DNA of 64,000 bases from contig CAZGHN010000013.1 in NCBI GenBank assembly GCA_964525555.1, positions 1 to 64,000 of the forward strand, given 5' to 3'. Each line of letters starts with the position of its first letter. Within the stretch, counting starts at the first letter, position 1. Position numbers and translations under genes: made by a program. Source of the stretch: JAFGHJ01 sp964525555 (GTDB taxonomy: Bacteria > Hydrothermota > UBA3072). Below, in pieces: positions 1 to 7,309 of the stretch. Under the pieces are notes generated by a model. The model saw only the letters and a list, made by a program, of their open reading frames with translations. It was not told where the DNA came from and searched no databases.

Positions 1-37
1 AAAAGATATTAGCTGGGGGCCACTTGCCCCCAGCTAA
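1..37 (-). terminator. Rho-independent terminator of the TPR lipoprotein gene
   Basis: A perfect 12-bp inverted repeat (arms 9-20 and 26-37, TTAGCTGGGGGC/GCCCCCAGCTAA) closes a 5-nt loop. On the minus strand it is followed by TATCTTTT. It lies about 55 bp beyond the stop of the minus-strand gene ending at 92. A T-run also follows on the plus strand, so it may work in both directions. Confidence 0.8.
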
Positions 38-91
38 CCATATTTTTCCCTACTTGAAGATTTAACTATAAAACTAATACTTAAAGAATTT

Positions 92-1138
92 TTACTTAGA
101 CACACAATCTTCCCATTTTTTAGAAAATTCCTTGGAAATACTTACCTTACCCGTTTTATTGTAAGCATGCGCTAGAAGCTGGTATGAATCACATTTGTCG
201 GGATCAATTTCAATCGCCTTTTTCAAAGCTTCTATAGCTTTATTATATTCTTCTGTATATATACCAGTCATACCTAAAAGTATATAAGTCTCTACCTCAA
301 TCTTGGATTGCAATTCAGGTAAACCAAGAATTTTTTCGGAAACATCCCTAGCTAGAGAATAATCCTCTTTCTGCAAATAGGCATAAGCAAGATTATAAAG
401 AACACTCGGATTGTTTTCATCGATTGAAGATGTTTTTTCAAAAGCTTCTATAGCTAAATCATATTTTTCCATCTTAAGATAATTCTGCCCTAACAATTCA
501 TATATTGCAAAACCCTCGGGGTTAAGAACAACTGCCTTATCTAAATAGGAAACGGCAGAATCATTTTCATCCCTATTTGTATATATCTCTCCAATATAAA
601 TATAAGCGTCTACATTTCCGGCATCAAATTCAAGAGCTTTTAAAAGATAAATAAGCGCCTTATCATCTTTATCGTTCATCATATATATCCTACCATGAAG
701 AACATAGGACATAGCCTTATTTTTGCCGACAGTAATTTCCTCTGTTTCTTTTATCAACCCCAAAGCTGTTTTAAGCTTCTTATCCTCCATAAATTCTTCT
801 GCCCCATTATAAAAAACGTTCCATATATAATTTTTAACCTCTAAAAGATTTTCATAAAAGACGACAGTTTCTTTGGCCAAACTTTTATCTATCTCAAAAG
901 CTTTCTTTAAATTCTCCGCCGCCTTTTTATAGTCCTCTTGCATATAGTAGGCGACAGAAAGAGAAACAAACGGATTTGGATTTTTTTCTTCCCTCTCTGC
1001 CCACTTTGAAAATTGATTAGCAGCTTTTTCGTACTCACCGTTTTTAATATAAATATCACCGCTCAATTTATATTGTCCCGCTGTACAGCCAAAAACAAAC
1101 AGTACGATTAAAATGAAAATATTTAATAGTGTTTTAAT
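92..1138 (-). CDS. TPR-repeat lipoprotein (likely ATT start)
   Basis: The protein is almost entirely tetratricopeptide repeats of about 34 residues, such as 'YDLAIEAFEKTSSIDENNPS', a fold used for protein-protein contacts. The first conventional start (TTG, 1066) would remove the export signal. The same frame extends upstream through a hydrophobic stretch ending LFVFGC-TAG, a lipobox, to a stop codon, with no ATG, GTG or TTG between. The only well-placed initiator is ATT at 1138, 4 nt after AGGAGG (1148-1143). From there the product is 348 residues and would be a lipid-anchored envelope protein. A promoter lies just upstream and a strong terminator downstream, so it is a single-gene unit. The fold is certain, the partner unknown, and the start codon inferred. 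Confidence 0.82.
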   Translation of the reverse strand: MKTLLNIFILIVLFVFGCTAGQYKLSGDIYIKNGEYEKAANQFSKWAEREEKNPNPFVSLSVAYYMQEDYKKAAENLKKAFEIDKSLAKETVVFYENLLEVKNYIWNVFYNGAEEFMEDKKLKTALGLIKETEEITVGKNKAMSYVLHGRIYMMNDKDDKALIYLLKALEFDAGNVDAYIYIGEIYTNRDENDSAVSYLDKAVVLNPEGFAIYELLGQNYLKMEKYDLAIEAFEKTSSIDENNPSVLYNLAYAYLQKEDYSLARDVSEKILGLPELQSKIEVETYILLGMTGIYTEEYNKAIEALKKAIEIDPDKCDSYQLLAHAYNKTGKVSISKEFSKKWEDCVSK

Positions 1139-1167
1139 TTGCCCTCCTATAATTTATTTTCACAAAA

Positions 1168-1195
1168 TATATACAACAAACTCTCAACAAGTCAA
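1168..1195 (-). promoter_or_regulatory. Sigma70-type promoter of the TPR lipoprotein
   Basis: On the minus strand TTGACT (1195-1190) and TATATA (1173-1168) are separated by 16 nt. The predicted transcript starts near 1161, about 23 nt before the ATT codon. This places the conventional TTG deep inside the message and agrees with an upstream start. It is divergent from the alr promoter. Confidence 0.6.
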
Positions 1196-1204
1196 GCCAA
1201 AGGG

Positions 1205-1232
1205 TTGAAAAAAACAAATATATTATTATAAT
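1205..1232 (+). promoter_or_regulatory. Promoter of alr (leaderless geometry)
   Basis: TTGAAA (1205-1210) and TATAAT (1227-1232) are 16 nt apart. The ATG at 1240 is 7 nt after the -10 box, so transcription would begin at about the start codon. No Shine-Dalgarno is visible. Confidence 0.6.
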
Positions 1233-1239
1233 TTTCATT

Positions 1240-2328
1240 ATGAGACCTTCTCGGGTCGAAATAAACTTAAAAAATCTAGAACAAAATATAAAAATAGCCA
1301 AAAAGAAACTTGCAAAGAAAAAACTGCTTGCAGTTGTTAAGGCTGATGCCTATGGCCACGGAGCAATCGCGGTTGCCTCCAGAGCAACTGCAATGGGAAT
1401 TGACTTTCTCGGAGTAGGTATTGTTGAAGAAGGAATAGAACTAAGAAATGCAGGTATACAAACTCCAATTATAATCTTAGCTCAAGAATTAAAAGAGAGA
1501 ACCGAAGAAATAGTCCTCTTTAATCTTATCCCTACCGTCTGCTCAAGAGAACTTCTGGAAAGTCTTGAGAGAGAAGGCAAAAGACAAAACAAAAAAGCTT
1601 CAATATTTGTCATGGTAGACACTGGCATGGGAAGATACGGTGTCTCAGCGGATGAGTTTATATACTTTGTAAAACTAATAAAAACTATGAGTTTTGTTGA
1701 GTTAGAAGGAGTGATGTCACATTTTCCGGTAGCAGATTCCGATAAAAATTTTACTCAAAAACAGATTAGAGACTTTAACGCATTAATAAAAACATCAGAA
1801 TCTTTGGGCATAAAAATACCTATAAAAAGTATGGCAAACTCTGCTGCATTTCTTTTATATGAAAATTCAATATTTAATATGGTACGATTAGGTATTTTAT
1901 TATATGGTATATCTCCTATTAAAGATTCGACTCCTTCTGATTACAAACCTGTTATGACTGTAAAAAGTAAAATATCTTTTATTAAAACAATACCTCCTGG
2001 TTATTCTGTAAGTTATTCAAGAACATTCATTGCAAAAAAACCAACAACAATAGCTACAGTACCGCTAGGTTACGCCGATGGTTATGATAGAGCATTATCA
2101 AACAAGGGTTGGATGATAGTACACGGCAAAAAAGCTCAAGTTATTGGAAATGTTACTATGGACACAACAATGATTGACGTTTCTGATATTCCGGATGCAA
2201 GAATTGGCGATGAGGTAATCGTGATGAATTCTTTAGTAAGCGCCTGGGATATTGCAGAAACAATAGGAACAATTCCTTACGAAATTGTCTCTCGCATGGG
2301 GAAAAGACTTCCAAGATTATATGTATAA
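1240..2328 (+). CDS. alr: Alanine racemase
   Basis: PLP-dependent interconversion of L- and D-alanine in the cytoplasm, supplying D-alanine for peptidoglycan. The PLP-binding lysine is K34 in AVVKADAYGHG, the family signature. The second catalytic tyrosine lies in VSYSRTF in the C-terminal beta domain, followed by VPLGYADGYDR, and the end matches the family (PYEIVSRMGKRLPRLY). At 362 residues it has the usual length and looks intact. It is transcribed alone, divergently from the TPR lipoprotein, from a promoter that abuts the ATG, so the message is probably leaderless. Confidence 0.96.
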   Translation: MRPSRVEINLKNLEQNIKIAKKKLAKKKLLAVVKADAYGHGAIAVASRATAMGIDFLGVGIVEEGIELRNAGIQTPIIILAQELKERTEEIVLFNLIPTVCSRELLESLEREGKRQNKKASIFVMVDTGMGRYGVSADEFIYFVKLIKTMSFVELEGVMSHFPVADSDKNFTQKQIRDFNALIKTSESLGIKIPIKSMANSAAFLLYENSIFNMVRLGILLYGISPIKDSTPSDYKPVMTVKSKISFIKTIPPGYSVSYSRTFIAKKPTTIATVPLGYADGYDRALSNKGWMIVHGKKAQVIGNVTMDTTMIDVSDIPDARIGDEVIVMNSLVSAWDIAETIGTIPYEIVSRMGKRLPRLYV

Positions 2329-2331
2329 TCG

Positions 2332-2376
2332 TTAGAAGATTAGTTAAATAGTTAAATTGTTGAATAGTTGAATTGA
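2332..2376. repeat. Low-complexity 'gttaaatagtt' intergenic repeat
   Basis: The gap between alr and the HEAT-protein gene contains reiterated gttaaatagtt/gttgaatagtt units. A related phrase (gttagattgttaggtagtt) appears at 52915-52940. No gene or terminator is evident in this gap. Confidence 0.4.
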
Positions 2377-2477
2377 CCCTTTTCCCCCCACTATGTTATT
2401 TTTCATATTTGACTATTTTTTAATTTAAGATTTGACTGACTTTCTAAAGATCTCTGTTTAATCTTTAGAATATAACT

Positions 2478-5270
2478 TTAAGGAAATTTTTGTTCTATGA
2501 AAGCGCGTATGCTCTTGGAGCGATCACGTTTTAACGACTTGAGTAATTCTTCAGCACGTACCCCTCCTATCTCAGAAATAGCTTGAACTGCATTAAACCT
2601 AAGATCATCAGGATATAAATGTATACCGAAAACTTTCTTTGATTCAATAATATTGGTCAATGCCTCCACAGATTGGCTATTACCTTTATCTGCCAAAATA
2701 GCACAAATACCTTTCTTTATCTCTGAATCCTCTTCCTTGGAAAATTTTTCTAAAAGTAGTCTTTTGTTCAAAGCAGTCACACCTTCTTCAGTTACAAGGG
2801 GAGAAAGGACCGAAATCACATATTTTTGCACTTCAGAATAATTGGAATCTAAGAAAGGTAACAAATAAGTTTCCGCTTTAGTTTTCAAAATGTGTCGAAG
2901 TGTTCTTATAAGCTCTATTTGAACCATCTCGTGGTCATCTTTTAAAGCGTAAATATCATCCAGCATTTTTTCATCCCCAATACTTCCTATAATCAAAACA
3001 GCATTTCTTCTAACAAACCATCTTTTGTCTCCAAGATATTTCTTTACAGTTTCCAATGCTCCAGGACCAATACCTTGAATAATTTTCAAAAGAGAAAACC
3101 TAACCTGCTTATCCTCTGACTCTTTTAGTAACTCCATAAGATATGGAATAGATTCTACTCCAAACTCTTCAACTTTTTCAACTACAATTTCGCGTAGATC
3201 TTTCTCCCACAAAAGAGAAAGCAAAACGTTTGTAGATTCTTTAGTCCTAATCTCAGCTAAATTAGGAATAATAACTTTTGCCTTCTCTATATTGTTAACT
3301 TCACCTGCAAAAAAGGAAACAACAGCACTTACTAAAAAATCATATCCTGCAACGGCACTCATAACACCCACCCGACTAAGAGTTTCAACATACTTTATGT
3401 AAACGTCTTTGTTTCTTTCTTTTCTTGCGTGCTGCGTCAACGCATCAGTAACCCTACGAATAACACTGATTTTATCTCCTTTAAAGAATTGCTCTATAAG
3501 ACTCATTAGAGTTACAAGTGCATTTATTCTAACTTCAGGCGATTCTGCCTCAAGACTGCCATAAAGAGATTCAAGCAAAGATTTAATATCCGTCGAATCA
3601 ATGCTAGCTTTCAGCTTATCCTTCAACCTCCCATAAGCCCTCTTGCTGACACCGCCAACCCTTTTGGCGCTTCTTGGAGGAACGGTTAACTTCTCCCAAA
3701 GACTTAAAAAATCTTTCCCACTTATTCCAATTTCTTTTAAATTTTCCATTGCATATTTCTTAACCTTAGACAGCTTATCTTTATCCAAAGAGGATAAAAA
3801 TCCATCGAGCATATCTCTTTGTCCCTCTTCAACCAGGAAAAAGACCATTGCCATAATATCTTCCGCATCCATTAAAGGTAGTAAAATCCTTGCCATTGTA
3901 ATTTTTACAGGACTTTTACTTTTCATAATACGTAAGAAGACTTCTTTTCTGATTTCATTGGGAACTTTTTCAAAAGTCTTTCTTATTTTTACGGATTCAT
4001 GTAACAAATTATCTTCTCCAAACTGCCTTACAAACTCTTTTATGAAATCTTCCAAACCTTTGCCTATTTTACCAGCTTTATTCTTTTCTTTTTTGTTTAA
4101 AAGACATACCGAACCAAAAAACTGGTCAATTTGATCTACACCATATTCTTCACCAGATATTTCGGAAAATTTACTTACAAAAGAAGTAACACTACTAGAG
4201 CCAGCTTCGCTTCTTTTACTTTTAGCAGAATCGGTGCCTCCCAAATCTTCACTCCTAACACCTGTGCTTTCACCGGAAGATTCTCCTTTAACGCCTCCTT
4301 TCTTTGCTTTTGCAACCTTTTCCTTAAGTCTGCCCTCAAGACCTACAATATCTACTTCCTCTATTTCCATCAACTTCAATTTTTCCCTAATCTCCGGCAA
4401 TATACTATCCAGTTTTTCAGGTGTTAGATGCATAAGTACCTCTTCAGCATCTAAAACACCTAGAAGTCTGACTCTGTTAACAAAAATTTCTACAATTTCT
4501 TCATCAGAAAAGGTCATTATAATTGATTTTATTATCGAAGAAATCTGTTTAAGCTTCATTTTATCCTGTATTATATACCTTTTAACTTCTGGATTTATCG
4601 AAGACATGACCTTTTCAAAAACTTTTTCACGGTCTACTATATCTTTATCCCCGGAAGAAGCAACCATACTATCATAAAGCTGAACTAGTCCATAGGTTAC
4701 TTTGTCCGCTTCCACTGAAGGAGGATCTTCTTCTTTAACATTACAAGTTGTCTCAAGAAAATGAACCAAATCAAAATCTTCACCTTCAACCATATCCAGA
4801 CCGTATCCCGGTTCCCCCACATAACCTTCTTCACCTTTTGCCCTTATCTGAAATTCTACAGTGTTAAAATAAACCTTATCTGCTTTTCTTTCTATCAAAA
4901 GAGTGTTTATATCCTCATATTCACTAACATCCTTTGGAGGATTAGCAACCAGATCCAAAAATCCACCAATATCTATCTCAGTACAACCCGTATCAAAAGT
5001 CAAGCTCTCAACATTCATTCGCTTAAGTTTTTTAACAAATAGCTGAACACTAGAAAATTCCGATAGATCAACATTAATATCTTCCACAATAACGCTATCT
5101 CCAAGAAAAACTATTGAGATCTCATCTGTCTCGTCTGCGAAAGAATTAATAGAATTAAGAATTTTCTCTAGCTGTTCTTTTATAATTGGGTGTTCACCTG
5201 GATAGGCTATTTTGTGATTGACACCAAGCGCGAGATCTCTTAAAAGATTAACCAAATATTCTTTTTCGAT
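2478..5270 (-). CDS. Large HEAT-repeat protein, function unknown
   Basis: A cytoplasmic-looking protein of about 930 residues with no signal peptide. The N-terminal ~170 residues hold a mixed alpha/beta domain (VNLLRDLALGVNHKIAYPG). A low-complexity Ser/Gly/Lys-rich linker lies around residues 315-360. The C-terminal third is armadillo/HEAT repeats with the typical cadence VRRNAVLIIGSIGDE and VRFSLLKIIQGIG. Such scaffolds bind proteins or regulate signalling; the partner here is unknown. The first conventional start is TTG at 5255, but AAAGGAGG sits 20 nt before it. The in-frame ATC at 5270 is 5 nt after GGAGG, so initiation at ATC is more consistent with the ribosome site. Confidence 0.75.
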   Translation of the reverse strand: MEKEYLVNLLRDLALGVNHKIAYPGEHPIIKEQLEKILNSINSFADETDEISIVFLGDSVIVEDINVDLSEFSSVQLFVKKLKRMNVESLTFDTGCTEIDIGGFLDLVANPPKDVSEYEDINTLLIERKADKVYFNTVEFQIRAKGEEGYVGEPGYGLDMVEGEDFDLVHFLETTCNVKEEDPPSVEADKVTYGLVQLYDSMVASSGDKDIVDREKVFEKVMSSINPEVKRYIIQDKMKLKQISSIIKSIIMTFSDEEIVEIFVNRVRLLGVLDAEEVLMHLTPEKLDSILPEIREKLKLMEIEEVDIVGLEGRLKEKVAKAKKGGVKGESSGESTGVRSEDLGGTDSAKSKRSEAGSSSVTSFVSKFSEISGEEYGVDQIDQFFGSVCLLNKKEKNKAGKIGKGLEDFIKEFVRQFGEDNLLHESVKIRKTFEKVPNEIRKEVFLRIMKSKSPVKITMARILLPLMDAEDIMAMVFFLVEEGQRDMLDGFLSSLDKDKLSKVKKYAMENLKEIGISGKDFLSLWEKLTVPPRSAKRVGGVSKRAYGRLKDKLKASIDSTDIKSLLESLYGSLEAESPEVRINALVTLMSLIEQFFKGDKISVIRRVTDALTQHARKERNKDVYIKYVETLSRVGVMSAVAGYDFLVSAVVSFFAGEVNNIEKAKVIIPNLAEIRTKESTNVLLSLLWEKDLREIVVEKVEEFGVESIPYLMELLKESEDKQVRFSLLKIIQGIGPGALETVKKYLGDKRWFVRRNAVLIIGSIGDEKMLDDIYALKDDHEMVQIELIRTLRHILKTKAETYLLPFLDSNYSEVQKYVISVLSPLVTEEGVTALNKRLLLEKFSKEEDSEIKKGICAILADKGNSQSVEALTNIIESKKVFGIHLYPDDLRFNAVQAISEIGGVRAEELLKSLKRDRSKSIRAFIEQKFP

Positions 5271-5289
5271 ATTTTCCTCCTTTAAAGTA

Positions 5290-5317
5290 ATTATACTTAC
5301 TTTTTACGATTTTTCAA
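5290..5317 (-). promoter_or_regulatory. Promoter of the HEAT-repeat gene
   Basis: On the minus strand TTGAAA (5317-5312) and TATAAT (5295-5290) are 16 nt apart. The predicted first nucleotides of the transcript are the AAAGGAGG ribosome site itself, giving a very short leader before the ATC at 5270. Confidence 0.6.
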
Positions 5318-5364
5318 GATATTTATTTAATCAAGACACTATGTACATATTAAAAATAATACAA

Positions 5365-5407
5365 AAGGGGAAAACCCCTTGACAAAATATAAAAAAATTC
5401 GTAGAAT
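5365..5407 (+). promoter_or_regulatory. Promoter of the HD-GYP gene with an abutting palindrome
   Basis: TTGACA (5379-5384) and TAGAAT (5402-5407) are 17 nt apart. A perfect AAGGGG-AAAA-CCCCTT inverted repeat (5365-5380) runs into the -35 box and could be an operator. The same words, a CCCCTTGACA block, precede the proximal 23S rRNA promoter at about 35803. Confidence 0.6.
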
Positions 5408-5487
5408 ATTATCTAAGATAGATTTTTTATGAAAATTTAAGCAATCTTAGTATTTAATTTTTTCTTTAGTTATAAAGAGGTAAAGGG

Positions 5488-6174
5488 GTGTACGAAATGC
5501 ATGAATTTGCAGAATTTCGTCAAAAAATTATAAACTGGGAAAAGGAGAGTGCTGAACGAAAAAACACTGCTGATGAGTTACACAAACGGTTCGAGTATCT
5601 TAAAGACGCAATTTTAAATTCACTACCAGCTGTCGAAAAATACGTAGAAAGCCTTGACAGTAATGTAAGTGTCCATCAAAAGAAAGTAGCAACAATTAGC
5701 GAAGCTTTAGCTGATTATATGGAACTTAGTCCAAAAGATAAGTTAGGCATACGGGCTGCAAGCAAATTACACGACTTGGGAAAATTATGTGTACCATCCG
5801 AAATTTTGAATAAACCGGGGAGTCTAACCAAATTAGAATATGATATTACCCAATTCCATTCATACATTGGCTATAGAATATTATCAAAAATAAGAGTTAT
5901 GGCCGAAGCCTCAAAAATGGTTCTACAACACCATGAAAGGATTGATGGTTCAGGTTATCCTGCTGGACTAAAAGGAGATGAACTCTCTATTGGAGCAAAA
6001 ATCCTTGCGGTAGCGGATGTACTAGAAGCAATGACATCATTAAAGCCTTATAGATTTCCGCATGATAGAAAAAACACACTGGAAGAAATCTCAAAGGAAA
6101 AAGGTATTAAATACGACCCTGATGTGGTCGAAGCTTGTATAGAACTTTTCGATAAAAAGAACTTAAAATTCTAA
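5488..6174 (+). CDS. HD-GYP domain phosphodiesterase
   Basis: A 228-residue protein that probably hydrolyses cyclic di-GMP. Residues 1-60 are helical, followed by a complete HD-GYP domain: the HD pair at 95-96 (HDLGK), a metal-ligand histidine in FHSYIGY, HHE at 148-150 leading into DGSGYP, and a late aspartate in AVADVLEAMTS. All recognised metal and catalytic positions are present. It carries no receiver, PAS or membrane segment, so it is a stand-alone enzyme whose input is not visible. The GTG at 5488 and the ATG at 5497 are both possible starts behind the purine-rich AGAGGTAAAGGGG. Confidence 0.9.
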   Translation: MYEMHEFAEFRQKIINWEKESAERKNTADELHKRFEYLKDAILNSLPAVEKYVESLDSNVSVHQKKVATISEALADYMELSPKDKLGIRAASKLHDLGKLCVPSEILNKPGSLTKLEYDITQFHSYIGYRILSKIRVMAEASKMVLQHHERIDGSGYPAGLKGDELSIGAKILAVADVLEAMTSLKPYRFPHDRKNTLEEISKEKGIKYDPDVVEACIELFDKKNLKF

Positions 6175-6193
6175 AAACTTGACAATCCCGCCA

Positions 6194-7123
6194 TTACTGT
6201 CCATTCCACCCTGCAAGACATGCCCACAACCACCAAGCAGCAAAGGCTTTTTGGTTCGCATTTAATGCTTGACTATGCGCTGAGCCACAGGAGTACCAAT
6301 CAACTCCTTGGGTATGTGTATCTTGCCACTCGAGAGCCCAGTTTCCTAAACTGTCTCCATTTTCATTGTAATAATTGCAATTGTCATGGCAAAATTCATA
6401 CTCAATTCCGTCAGGGTCATGTCTGTCAAAATCCGCAAAATCGAAAAGCCATTTATCATTATTCCGACAATACGATCTTATCGAATCATTTGCGGATTTG
6501 TTATCTGCATCATTATTTATATCGACATGCCCCGTCATATATATAAATGTTACGTAGGGATACTCCATTTCCAATTGTGTCATCGGCCCAAGATACTCAT
6601 CCCACAGAACACCTGAAGAATACTTACTGCTCACCTGACTGCACCAAGACCACATAATAACGTTAACATCAGAGTGAGATGGGTCATTAAGATACTCTCT
6701 TGTTTCGTCAACCCAATTGGGATAATAACCGCAATCATGGTCGATCCAACCATCACCGTAACCGTCACCCTCTTCAAGGTCAAGCGCACCCCCTGTGCCT
6801 CCGTTATTAAAAGCGAAAATATCATCGGGCAAAGAAAGTCCTTTACCACCAACATTAGCAAAATCGATAAGCCCCGACATCCCGGAAGTTATTTGGCTAC
6901 CGTGAGAAGTATGTCCATAGCCGATATGTAAAGTGTTTTTTGCTTCCTCAATCCAGTCTTGAGGTACTCTAGTTATATCAACACAATAATGATTGATCAT
7001 GCGACCTGAATTATTTCCTGAAATAAATAGTATAGAATCATAAAGAGTTCTATCCTCACAAGAGAAACCAGTCAGTAAAATAAAAACCGTTGCCGAATAA
7101 ATTATTACTACTATCTTCTTCAT
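6194..7123 (-). CDS. Secreted or envelope protein of unknown function, cysteine-rich
   Basis: 309 residues with an N-terminal export signal (MKKIVVIIYSATVFILLTGFSC). The cysteine follows GFS, which is not a canonical lipobox, so both lipidation and simple cleavage are possible. The mature part is rich in Gly, Asp, His and Cys, with motifs HIGYGHTSHGSQ, GDGYGDGW and SCGSAHSQALNANQK. The repeated acidic and His patches suggest metal binding. I recognise no named family. It has a good GGAGG ribosome site before the ATG and its own promoter, and converges on the HD-GYP gene with a 19-nt gap. Confidence 0.8.
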   Translation of the reverse strand: MKKIVVIIYSATVFILLTGFSCEDRTLYDSILFISGNNSGRMINHYCVDITRVPQDWIEEAKNTLHIGYGHTSHGSQITSGMSGLIDFANVGGKGLSLPDDIFAFNNGGTGGALDLEEGDGYGDGWIDHDCGYYPNWVDETREYLNDPSHSDVNVIMWSWCSQVSSKYSSGVLWDEYLGPMTQLEMEYPYVTFIYMTGHVDINNDADNKSANDSIRSYCRNNDKWLFDFADFDRHDPDGIEYEFCHDNCNYYNENGDSLGNWALEWQDTHTQGVDWYSCGSAHSQALNANQKAFAAWWLWACLAGWNGQ

Positions 7124-7153
7124 CTGTCCTCCTTTTTATAGAGAATATATATA

Positions 7154-7182
7154 ATTGTATAAATTTCTTTAAAGATTGTCAA
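7154..7182 (-). promoter_or_regulatory. Promoter of the cysteine-rich exported protein
   Basis: On the minus strand TTGACA (7182-7177) and TACAAT (7159-7154) are 17 nt apart, about 30 nt before the ATG at 7123 with a GGAGG site between. The rest of the 7183-7309 gap shows nothing else. Confidence 0.6.
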
Positions 7183-7309
7183 GGATTTTTTTAGAATTGG
7201 CTACAGCAACACGGAAAACTCTTTCTCGCGAATAAACTCGGATACAACAAAACGAGGATTACTTCTATTCCTTTTTACAATTTATTTAAGCAAAACTAAA
7301 AGGGTTTTT

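Noticed and set aside
3643..5042. Plus-strand frames of 90-160 codons opposite the HEAT-repeat gene
   Set aside because: They are antisense to a strong 900-residue coding frame, are of low complexity and lack ribosome sites.
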